This document shows, one piece after another, positions 1-5,289 of a stretch of DNA of 6,703 bases. The translations under genes and the position numbers were made by a program. Position 1 is the stretch's first letter; the number at the start of each line of letters is the position of its first letter. This DNA comes from an uncultured Collinsella sp. Its GTDB lineage: Bacteria > Actinomycetota > Coriobacteriia > Coriobacteriales > Coriobacteriaceae. The notes below the pieces were generated by a model. That model was not told the origin of the DNA, searched no databases, and was given only the letters and a program-made list of their open reading frames with translations. The stretch is taken from the NCBI GenBank assembly GCA_900765185.1, contig CAAFQT010000297.1, positions 1 to 6,703 of the forward strand. Reading direction: 5' to 3'.

Positions 1-1
1 A

Positions 2-38
2 AACCACCACAAAGGTGCCTGTCCCCTTTGTGGTGGTT
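2..38 (-). terminator. Hairpin terminator after the LuxR-type gene
   Basis: A perfect 14-bp inverted repeat (2-15 with 25-38) encloses a 9-base loop. On the minus strand it begins three bases after the regulator's TAG stop and runs into TTT at the window edge, so any longer U-run lies outside. The loop side contains a GTCCCCTTT core whose reverse complement recurs at 1766-1774. The element may therefore be a dispersed repeat used as a terminator. It could act in both directions, since the flank beyond the window is unknown. Confidence 0.72.
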
Positions 39-40
39 GG

Positions 41-1585
41 CTAGTCTTGGGGTGTCCAGGACCAGAAGAAATTGATGAGGGCCACGCGCGAGGCGGCGCC
101 GGTCTTTTTGTTAATCGAGGCGATGTGACGGCAGAGCGTAGAACGCGAAAGGAAGAGCGCTGCCGCAACGTCCTGCACGCTGTCGTCCGATACGACCAGC
201 GCCTCCAGTACATCGCGCTCGCGCTTGGTAAGTCCAAAGGCGGCTACAAAACCGTCGAGTCGATCGTCAAACGAAAGCTCCGGCGTCTCCAGGGACACCG
301 TGTCGACCTGATCGGGCGCACGGCTCACGCCAAGATCGTCGGTGGCAAACGCCAGCCCCCTGTGACCCGCTTCGTCCTCGACGCCTTGTCCAAACTGCCC
401 CAACAGCGAGATCGCAATGCCGACAAACAGCACGAGTACGACACCCACCGCCATCAGCACGTTTTGGCTCGAGATGATCGCCACCGCCGGAGCCGTCACA
501 AGCATTGAGCAAATGTTGTTGATGACGCGGCCCATGCACGGCCACAGATACGACCAGCGCGCATACATCGAAATCGCGGCGAACTTCGCGGTGAAGAACA
601 CCACGAAAAAGCCCGTGCCCAGGTAAAAGATAATCGTGGCGGCGAGCGCATTGCCGCCGTTGCCATCGGTGATAAGCACAAAGAACGAGAGCGTGGACAG
701 CATGGCGGCGCACGTCATGATGATATTCATATACGAGCGTCCTCGCAGGTCATACAGGGCGCCGGCGGCAAGCGCGCTCACGACCAGCAGCAAGCGCGGC
801 CAGTCACCCAGATCGATGGCGCCGGCGGCATGCGAGGTCGTAAGACCGGCGTTGAGAGCCGCGAATACGCCGGTGAGGCAGGCGGTCGCCACCGTCAAGC
901 GCACTACGGCACCTTGGAAGGCCGCCTTTGCCTCGGGATTATCGCGCCACTTGGCGCCATGCTCCGACGCATCGACCGACAGCTCGGCAATCTCGAACTC
1001 GAACTCCGGCGCAGACTCATCACGCAATTTAGCTCGGCGGGTACTGTGAAGCAGCCCAACCAGCGCAATCGCACAGGCGATAAGGGCAAACTGTTGAGGA
1101 ATGCCCACAGGCATCACCATATGGTTGAGCACCTGTACCAAAATGCCCGCAGCATAAGAAACCGCCACGGCACGTGCCAGACAAGGCGTCTGCGCAAAAC
1201 GCCGCGCTAGATTGGCATGGGCGGTCGATCCGCAGTAGCCCAAGGCGCAGCACGCCACCAGACCGCCAGCAATCACGACCTGAAACTGCACTGCCATGAT
1301 CAACAGCAGCAATGCCGACACCAGCAGCACGCCCGTCATATCGCTCGTTGCATCGATTGTCTGGGGACGGCGATAGTACAGGAGAGGACGCACAAAATAG
1401 CCGATCACGCTCGCGCCGACGACGATGCTCTCGTAGATAACGACCTCGTTCGCCGGCACAAACTCGGCCACGCGCACGTCAAAGAGGTACTCGCCGGCCA
1501 AAAACGTGAAAAAGAAAAGCGCCAGGCACAGAATCTCCCGTATGTCCCGGCGCAAATATGCGGTTGTGTCTCCCAGGTCCCTCAT
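41..1585 (-). CDS. Membrane-bound LuxR-type transcriptional regulator (12 TM segments + C-terminal HTH)
   Basis: A 514-residue protein that joins a transporter-like membrane domain to a DNA-binding domain. I count about 12 hydrophobic segments, near residues 17-35, 50-70, 83-99, 102-118, 138-157, 164-180, 225-245, 262-278, 285-305, 314-332, 355-374 and 376-396. They fall into two sets of six separated by a charged loop (181-224), as in MFS proteins. A polar linker follows, then a LuxR/GerE helix-turn-helix at about 451-510, with GLTKRERDVLEAL and the recognition-helix region LSRSTLCRHIASINKKTG. There is no receiver domain. The likely role is sensing a small molecule at the membrane and controlling nearby or distant genes; its ligand and targets are not visible. 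I chose the ATG at 1585, which follows a G-rich stretch (1591-1598). The ATG at 1621, 12 codons earlier, has no ribosome-binding site and overlaps a possible -10 box. Such fused regulators are common in Coriobacteriia, where some control neighbouring catabolic genes. Confidence 0.9.
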   Translation of the reverse strand: MRDLGDTTAYLRRDIREILCLALFFFTFLAGEYLFDVRVAEFVPANEVVIYESIVVGASVIGYFVRPLLYYRRPQTIDATSDMTGVLLVSALLLLIMAVQFQVVIAGGLVACCALGYCGSTAHANLARRFAQTPCLARAVAVSYAAGILVQVLNHMVMPVGIPQQFALIACAIALVGLLHSTRRAKLRDESAPEFEFEIAELSVDASEHGAKWRDNPEAKAAFQGAVVRLTVATACLTGVFAALNAGLTTSHAAGAIDLGDWPRLLLVVSALAAGALYDLRGRSYMNIIMTCAAMLSTLSFFVLITDGNGGNALAATIIFYLGTGFFVVFFTAKFAAISMYARWSYLWPCMGRVINNICSMLVTAPAVAIISSQNVLMAVGVVLVLFVGIAISLLGQFGQGVEDEAGHRGLAFATDDLGVSRAPDQVDTVSLETPELSFDDRLDGFVAAFGLTKRERDVLEALVVSDDSVQDVAAALFLSRSTLCRHIASINKKTGAASRVALINFFWSWTPQD

Positions 1586-1619
1586 GGTAACCCCCACCCG
1601 CTTAGATGTCCGGAAAACC

Positions 1620-1625
1620 ATTTTA
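1620..1625 (-). promoter_or_regulatory. Possible -10 box for the LuxR-type gene
   Basis: TAAAAT on the minus strand matches the -10 consensus at five of six positions and lies about 35 bases before the chosen ATG at 1585. No good -35 hexamer lies 16-18 bases upstream, so this is a weak call. If real, it makes the upstream ATG at 1621 unusable. Confidence 0.25.
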
Positions 1626-1696
1626 ATGGAGAACGGGTCTTAGTATCCACGCAATGCCCGAACTGTTACGCATCCGGCGTAAATGCCCCAACAGCA

Positions 1697-1761
1697 GTTG
1701 CGGTGAAATAGTTCCTGTTTGACCGGCCCGGGCTGTCATTTAGGAACTATTCCACCGCAAC
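1697..1761. repeat. 65-bp near-perfect palindrome with an adjacent AAAGGGGAC module
   Basis: Arms 1697-1716 and 1742-1761 are 20 bp long and match at 19 positions. The one mismatch (A1706 against C1752) becomes a G-U wobble in minus-strand RNA. The 25-base loop contains the palindrome GCCCGGGC. No T-run follows on either strand, so it does not look like a standard intrinsic terminator. Immediately beside it (1762-1780) is AAAGGGGAC followed by TGGGTTG, which shares the order CCACC, CAA, AAAGGGGAC with the minus strand of the terminator at 2-38. It is probably a dispersed palindromic (REP- or MITE-like) element. It may also limit transcription passing from the glycosidase gene into the regulator gene. 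Confidence 0.75.
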
Positions 1762-1791
1762 ATATAAAGGGGACTGGGTTGTTGATATCGG

Positions 1792-1830
1792 AAAAGGGAG
1801 GGAGGTGCCCGGGCCGAGGGAGCAACTCGG
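1792..1830 (-). terminator. Weak candidate terminator after the glycosidase gene
   Basis: On the minus strand, 17 bases past the TAA stop, a 5-bp stem (CCGAG/CTCGG, 1826-1830 with 1814-1818) has a 7-base loop. A TTTT run (1792-1795) follows only after about 18 C-rich bases. The stem is short and the T-run is distant, so this is only a possibility. Confidence 0.25.
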
Positions 1831-1846
1831 GATCGAAGCTCGAGCG

Positions 1847-3160
1847 TTAGTGCTCGGGCGTCAGGATCACCAGGGCGTCGTGCTCAAAGGAATGCTGAGC
1901 CACGCGCACGGTGCCGTCGCCATTGTCGCGAACGGGCAGCTTGGCGATACGCTTGGCCTCCATGTCGAGGGCCGTCGCCGACCAGCCGCGCGCACTATCG
2001 AGCTTAAACGTAAGTGCCGTGGTGCGCGGCAGATAGGTGACGACACGCTCGCCAATACGCGCCACACGGATGGACTCGCGCGCGTCATCGAGCAGCTCCT
2101 GTGCCGGGATAACGGCGAGAGCGTCGTCGCTAGCCGTGGCACCCAGGCCGGCAAGCACGTGCTCGATGGCGGCAAAATCCCACACGCCCGCAAACTGCAG
2201 ACACTCCTGCCAGCGGAACGGCATGTCAAAGCCCTCGCCCAGCACCGAACCCTGGCTGCGCGATGTCTGCCAGTTCCAAACGCCGTGGGCGCCGTAGGTC
2301 ACGCCCGCGCTGGCGCCGGCAAGGATCGAAGACCACACGCTCGCGCGACAGTCCTGCGCGGTAAAACGCCAGTACACGTTGCGCGACGCACCCATCTGCT
2401 CGTAGCAGGGCTCGGAGTTGACCATCGGCTTTTTGGGATAGCTGGCGATAAAGTCCTGCGGCAGGTGCCAGGCCTCGGGCTGGCCTTCGTAGTTGTGGCC
2501 GGGCTGGAACATATAGAAGTCCAGGCGGTCCAAATACTGCGCGGGAATCGTGCGGTTACCGCGATTGATGTGCATGGTACGCAGGGCCTCGGGCGCGCGC
2601 TTCGCAACCTCGTCGAGCGCATCCTCGTAATAGGCAATCGCCTCGTCACCGGCAAAGTCCGTGTCGCCCGTCACCACATAGACGGGATCGAACTCGCCCA
2701 GGTTCTCGACGACGCGGGCAACGTGGGCACGGACCTCCTCGCGCGGCATAACCTCGGCACCGCAACGCTCGGCGATCTTAGCGCCCCAGGTACCGGGCAC
2801 GTAGTTGCACCACATGAGCACGAGCGCCGGACGAATGCCGTGCTCGACGGCAGCGCGGCACATGGCGGCGGCGCGATCCCAATACGCCTGGTTGGGTTGA
2901 GACCAATCAAAGCGCACGCCATCCTCGCTGGCATAGGGCCAAATGCCCAGATCGGGGCAGCAGCGATCCCACTGCGGCAGCGTGTTAATCTGCAGCACGT
3001 TCATGCCCTGCTCGGCGCGGCGGGTCAGATAGTAGTCCCAGTCGGCCTCGGGGATGCTGGTAAACGCACTCCAGCACGTATCGGCAAACCAAAAGAACGG
3101 CTTGCCCTCGCACAAAAAACCGTCCTGACGACCGTTGACGGTCAGTTTTCCCAAACTCAT
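1847..3160 (-). CDS. Cytoplasmic glycoside hydrolase, DUF4038/apiosidase-like (GH140-like)
   Basis: A 437-residue protein. It opens with a short beta region (SLGKLTVNGR, then GKPFFWFADTCWSAF at 20-33), which is typical at the entry to the DUF4038 TIM barrel. Barrel motifs include QGMNVLQINTLP (51-62), RPALVLMWCNYVPGTWG (110-126), VVTGDTDF (162-169), MHINRG (196-201), KPMVNSEPCYE (244-254) and AGVTYGAHGVW (285-295). E250 is the likely nucleophile and D166 or D168 the likely acid/base; both are inferred from family position. The last 85 or so residues form a beta-rich domain ending GDGTVRV...HDALVILTP, like the 'putative collagen-binding' domain usually attached to DUF4038. There is no signal peptide, although many relatives are exported. 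The ATG at 3160 has AAAGGA seven bases upstream; the ATG at 3166 abuts that site. A longer frame reaching 3442 would overlap the permease gene and has no family-like sequence. Characterised relatives remove apiose from pectin (rhamnogalacturonan II); the substrate here is unknown. Confidence 0.87.
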   Translation of the reverse strand: MSLGKLTVNGRQDGFLCEGKPFFWFADTCWSAFTSIPEADWDYYLTRRAEQGMNVLQINTLPQWDRCCPDLGIWPYASEDGVRFDWSQPNQAYWDRAAAMCRAAVEHGIRPALVLMWCNYVPGTWGAKIAERCGAEVMPREEVRAHVARVVENLGEFDPVYVVTGDTDFAGDEAIAYYEDALDEVAKRAPEALRTMHINRGNRTIPAQYLDRLDFYMFQPGHNYEGQPEAWHLPQDFIASYPKKPMVNSEPCYEQMGASRNVYWRFTAQDCRASVWSSILAGASAGVTYGAHGVWNWQTSRSQGSVLGEGFDMPFRWQECLQFAGVWDFAAIEHVLAGLGATASDDALAVIPAQELLDDARESIRVARIGERVVTYLPRTTALTFKLDSARGWSATALDMEAKRIAKLPVRDNGDGTVRVAQHSFEHDALVILTPEH

Positions 3161-3167
3161 CTGCATG

Positions 3168-3173
3168 TCCTTT
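3168..3173 (-). promoter_or_regulatory. Ribosome-binding site that decides the glycosidase start
   Basis: AAAGGA on the minus strand lies seven bases before ATG 3160 but only one base before ATG 3166. The spacing favours the downstream ATG, giving an MSLGK N-terminus instead of MQMSLGK. Confidence 0.6.
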
Positions 3174-3204
3174 CGCTCGATAAAGGAATTGCGAACCGGC
3201 AGAA

Positions 3205-3233
3205 GCTTTCGCGGTAACCCCTGATGCGAAAGC
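3205..3233. promoter_or_regulatory. Inverted repeat in the glycosidase leader
   Basis: GCTTTCGC (3205-3212) and GCGAAAGC (3226-3233) are perfect 8-bp arms around a 13-base centre, starting 45 bases upstream of the glycosidase ATG. Next to it, GTTTAACAAAC (3241-3251) is a smaller dyad that resembles motifs in the divergent spacer at 4906-5263. No T-run follows, so it is more likely an operator or leader hairpin than a terminator. I see no convincing promoter for the glycosidase between 3174 and 3371. Confidence 0.5.
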
Positions 3234-3297
3234 CCCCGCCGTTTAACAAACCCCTGCGGGCGGACACCACTTGCCCACTCCAGTCTACCTTGCAAGA

Positions 3298-3331
3298 AGG
3301 GCCCCGCCGGGCTTGCGCCTGACGGGGCCCT
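3298..3331 (-). terminator. GC-rich hairpin after the PTS gene
   Basis: AGGGCCCCG (3298-3306) and CGGGGCCCT (3323-3331) form a perfect 9-bp stem with a 16-base loop that can fold further (GGGC with GCCT, loop TTGC). On the minus strand it starts 41 bases past the permease stop and is followed by TCTTGC, a poor U-tract. It may end most permease transcripts while letting some through to the glycosidase. It could equally mark a processing or stability point within one two-gene mRNA. Confidence 0.55.
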
Positions 3332-3371
3332 GTCGTGTAGGTAAGGTCGTATGCGACCGAATGGCTTGGCC

Positions 3372-4799
3372 TTAGGCCTCCATCTCGGCGAGCTCCTCCT
3401 TGGAGAAGCCGGCGACGAAGACGACGGCAGCGGCGATGACAAAGGAGATTGCCATACCGACGATAGCCCAGACGGTGTTCATCTGGCCACCCTGCAGGTA
3501 GTTGGTGAAGACCAGGAAGTTGGAGGCACCACCGGCGAGGTAGTAGGTAACACCCATGAGGCCGGAGAACACGGCGCCGATGGCACCGCCGATGAACATA
3601 CCGAACATGGTGCGACGGAAGCGCATGAGGATACCGAAGAGCGCGGGCTCGGTGACGCCGCCGGCGATGGCGGAGATGACGTAGCCCAGGGCGAGACCCT
3701 TCTCGTCGGGGTTCTTCATCTTGAGGAAGGCACCGAAGGCGCAGCCCCAGACAGCGGCCATAGCGCAGTTGGTGGAAACGAAGACGAAGGGATCGTAGCC
3801 GGCAGCGATGATCTGAACCTGAGCGAGCAGGATGACGGGCATGTGCATGCCGCAGACCACGAAGAGCTGCCAGAAGGCGCCGAGGACGGCCATGACGATC
3901 AGGATACCGACGCCACCCATGTCAGCGAGACCGAAGAGGGCGTTAGCGATGAGGCTGCCGATCTCGTTGCCGAGCGGGGCGAGGACGATGAAGGCGATGG
4001 GGATGGTAACGATCATGGTGCAGAACGGCGTGAAGACCGTGGAGAGCACGTCGGGCATGACCTTCTTAAAGAACTTCTCGACGAAGTAGAGGACAGGCAC
4101 CGAAAGGATAATCGGCAGGACGGACTGCTGATAGTTGGCAGCGGCGATCTGAATGCCGTAGACGGAGATGATTCCGCCGCCATCCTGGGTCGCGACACTC
4201 ACGACGGACGGGGCCATGAGGGCGCCGCCGAGGAGCATGCCCAGAACCGGGGAGGCGCCGAGCTTCTTAGCGGCGGCATAGCCCAAGTAGATGGGGATAA
4301 AGGTGAACGTGGCCTCGTACAGGGTGGTGTAGAGGAACGTGTAGGTCGGATCGGTGTCAGAGAGAACGCCGAGCATGGTGGGACCGAGGACCGCAGCGAT
4401 GGTGCGGAACAGACCGCCGGCCATGAGCAGCGGGATCAGCTGGGTCATGGAGCCCGACAGATAGTCGAGGATGATGTTCGGCAGGTTCTTGAGCTCGAAC
4501 TTCTCCTTGGGAGCATCGAGGTTCTCGTCGACCGCGGCACCCTGCTTGACGCCGGACATGGCGACGAACTCGGCGAGCACCTTGGGCACGTTCTGGCCGA
4601 TGATGACCTGGAGCTGGCTGCCGGCGAACTGGCAACCCAGAACACCCTTGACCTTCTTGATCTTCTCCACGTCGGCCTTGTTGTTGTCCTTGAGCGTCAG
4701 ACGCAGGCGCGTCATGCAGTTGGTGGCGACGGAAACATTCTCCGCACCGCCCACGAGCTCGAGGACATCGGTGGCAATCTGCTTGTTATCTACTGCCAT
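3372..4799 (-). CDS. PTS sugar permease EIIBC, glucose/beta-glucoside superfamily, no EIIA
   Basis: A 475-residue membrane permease that imports a sugar while phosphorylating it. The EIIB domain (about 1-85) has the phospho-accepting cysteine C28 in TNCMTRLRLTLKD, and GCQFAGSQLQVIIGQNV further on. A linker (86-104) leads to the EIIC domain (about 105-465), which has about ten hydrophobic segments. EIIC motifs include LIPLLMAGGLFRTI (121-134), YQQSVLPIILSVPVLYFVEKFFKKVMP (223-249), CGMHMPVILLAQ (316-327) and GVTEPALFGI (381-390), the last being the sugar-site signature of this superfamily. The 223-249 motif most resembles beta-glucoside (BglF-type) and sucrose/trehalose permeases, so a beta-glucoside or other disaccharide is more likely than glucose. 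The C-terminus ends in AEMEA with no EIIA domain, so phosphate must come from an EIIA encoded elsewhere. The start at 4799 is set by GGAGG (4806-4810) six bases upstream; an in-frame ATG at 4814 lies beyond that site and is rejected. The glycosidase lies 211 bases downstream. Confidence 0.94.
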   Translation of the reverse strand: MAVDNKQIATDVLELVGGAENVSVATNCMTRLRLTLKDNNKADVEKIKKVKGVLGCQFAGSQLQVIIGQNVPKVLAEFVAMSGVKQGAAVDENLDAPKEKFELKNLPNIILDYLSGSMTQLIPLLMAGGLFRTIAAVLGPTMLGVLSDTDPTYTFLYTTLYEATFTFIPIYLGYAAAKKLGASPVLGMLLGGALMAPSVVSVATQDGGGIISVYGIQIAAANYQQSVLPIILSVPVLYFVEKFFKKVMPDVLSTVFTPFCTMIVTIPIAFIVLAPLGNEIGSLIANALFGLADMGGVGILIVMAVLGAFWQLFVVCGMHMPVILLAQVQIIAAGYDPFVFVSTNCAMAAVWGCAFGAFLKMKNPDEKGLALGYVISAIAGGVTEPALFGILMRFRRTMFGMFIGGAIGAVFSGLMGVTYYLAGGASNFLVFTNYLQGGQMNTVWAIVGMAISFVIAAAVVFVAGFSKEELAEMEA

Positions 4800-4822
4800 G
4801 GGACCCCTCCCCATATCATCGT

Positions 4823-4848
4823 GTGCCTACTCGTTTGGGCGTAGGCAC
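4823..4848 (-). promoter_or_regulatory. Leader stem-loop just upstream of the PTS ribosome-binding site
   Basis: GTGCCTAC (4823-4830) and GTAGGCAC (4841-4848) form a perfect 8-bp stem with a 10-base loop, and G4821-C4850 could add an outer pair. In the minus-strand transcript it ends about 12 bases before the GGAGG. No U-run follows, so it is not a terminator. It could affect translation or mRNA stability, or be a protein-binding site. I see no overlapping antiterminator/terminator pair of the LicT/BglG kind. Confidence 0.55.
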
Positions 4849-4940
4849 GCCTTTGGCTCGGCGACTATAACCCCTTACGGCCACCGAACCCTTGGATACG
4901 CTGTCGTAAACAATGTGTTTACTGAACGTTTACGGGCTTT

Positions 4941-4970
4941 AGTTTACACGGAACGTCTAATTTGTGGCAA
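4941..4970 (-). promoter_or_regulatory. Candidate promoter for the PTS gene
   Basis: On the minus strand TTGCCA (4965-4970, five of six consensus bases) and TAAACT (4941-4946, four of six) are separated by 18 bases, with TG directly before the -10. The leader would be about 135 bases and contain the stem-loop at 4823-4848. The -10 overlaps a GTTTAC site and three more lie just downstream, so bound regulator would block it. TATAGT (4864-4869) is another -10 match but lacks a -35. Confidence 0.42.
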
Positions 4971-5043
4971 TTTTGCCGTCTGTAGTCCGGTGAACGGTAG
5001 GAAATCGGGGGTGAACGTACTTGAACGGTAAGGGATTGTCTAT

Positions 5044-5072
5044 TTGACACTCTGCTGCTAAATGCCTATTTA
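5044..5072 (+). promoter_or_regulatory. Candidate promoter for the esterase gene
   Basis: A perfect -35 TTGACA (5044-5049) is followed after 17 bases by TATTTA (5067-5072), a weak -10 matching three of six. The resulting leader of about 210 bases would contain the TTTGTTGA dyad and the 5228-5239 palindrome. Phased TGAAC repeats (4991, 5012, 5022) sit just upstream, where an activator could bind. Confidence 0.38.
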
Positions 5073-5105
5073 CGTGGTCTTTTAATTTGGTGAACACCTC
5101 TATTC

Positions 5106-5125
5106 TTTGTTGACCCATCAACAAA
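5106..5125. promoter_or_regulatory. TTTGTTGA/TCAACAAA dyad
   Basis: TTTGTTGA (5106-5113) and TCAACAAA (5118-5125) are perfect 8-bp arms around CCCA. A third exact copy of TTTGTTGA lies at 5162-5169, and a one-mismatch copy (TTAACAAA, 3243-3250) lies upstream of the glycosidase. This looks like a protein-binding site distinct from the GTRAAC motif. No T-run follows, so it is not a terminator. Confidence 0.5.
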
Positions 5126-5227
5126 AGCCCTGCTAAATGGTGATAAACGAATGTTTAGTAATTTGTTGAGTGTTCATTTTGACCGTTTACCGAGTTCATC
5201 TGCCTGTTCTGTAGCTCTGCATTAAAC

Positions 5228-5239
5228 TAAACATGTTTA
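5228..5239. promoter_or_regulatory. 12-bp perfect palindrome TAAACATGTTTA upstream of the esterase
   Basis: TAAACATGTTTA is self-complementary and sits 50 bases before the esterase ATG, with another TTAAAC overlapping on the left (5222-5227). It belongs to the TAAAC/GTTTA motif family of this spacer, but its half-sites are 2 bases apart instead of 0, 4 or 5 as in the other dyads. Confidence 0.5.
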
Positions 5240-5289
5240 AGTTGTATTGCCGCTGATGTTTACCACTCGCGGCGCAGAGGAGGCAGCTC

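Larger units (their letters stand above)
4906..5263. promoter_or_regulatory. Divergent regulatory region with a dense GTRAAC/GTTYAC operator array
   Basis: The 490-bp spacer between the permease and the esterase has no supportable gene and is A+T-rich in its central part. Exact GTRAAC or GTTYAC hexamers start at 4906, 4917, 4928, 4942, 4990, 5011, 5090, 5185 and 5258. One-mismatch forms lie at 4922 (CTGAAC), 5021 (TTGAAC), 5143 (ATAAAC), 5153 (GTTTAG), 5172 and 5194 (GTTCAT), 5222, 5227 and 5235. Pairs form dyads: 4906-4922 (5-base centre), 4922-4933 (CTGAACGTTTAC, no gap), 5143-5158 and 5227-5240. By chance fewer than one exact hexamer would be expected in 360 bp. The left cluster covers the candidate permease promoter, which suggests repression. 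A gapless GTAAAC-GTTTAC dyad would suit a LacI-type repressor, but the regulator is not in this window unless it is the LuxR-type protein. Confidence 0.7.

Noticed and set aside
1697..1761. Terminal inverted repeats of an insertion sequence
   Set aside because: The arms are only 25 bases apart, with no transposase frame between them and no visible target-site duplication.
1805..3217. 470-codon open frame on the plus strand opposite the glycosidase
   Set aside because: Arginine/histidine/alanine-rich antisense shadow with no recognisable fold. The minus strand encodes a clear DUF4038 enzyme.
3161..3442. N-terminal extension of the glycosidase from 3442
   Set aside because: The extra 94 residues are serine/proline/arginine-rich, overlap the end of the permease gene and cross a terminator-like hairpin. 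AAAGGA sits correctly for ATG 3160.
3351..4844. 497-codon open frame on the plus strand opposite the PTS gene
   Set aside because: Its product is an implausible D/E/G/H-rich chain without domains. It mirrors the codon bias of the permease on the other strand, whose EIIB and EIIC motifs are clear.
4800..4960. LicT/BglG-type antiterminator site before the PTS gene
   Set aside because: The only stem in the leader has no U-run after it and no overlapping alternative hairpin, so there is no conditional terminator to control.
4906..5263. CRISPR array
   Set aside because: The repeated units are only 5-9 bases, occur in both orientations and have irregular spacing. A CRISPR has long identical repeats with even spacers.
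4800..5289. A small gene or tRNA in the 490-bp divergent spacer
   Set aside because: Plus-strand frames that enter it are tails of the permease shadow. I see no tRNA cloverleaf and no start with a ribosome-binding site apart from those of the two flanking genes.
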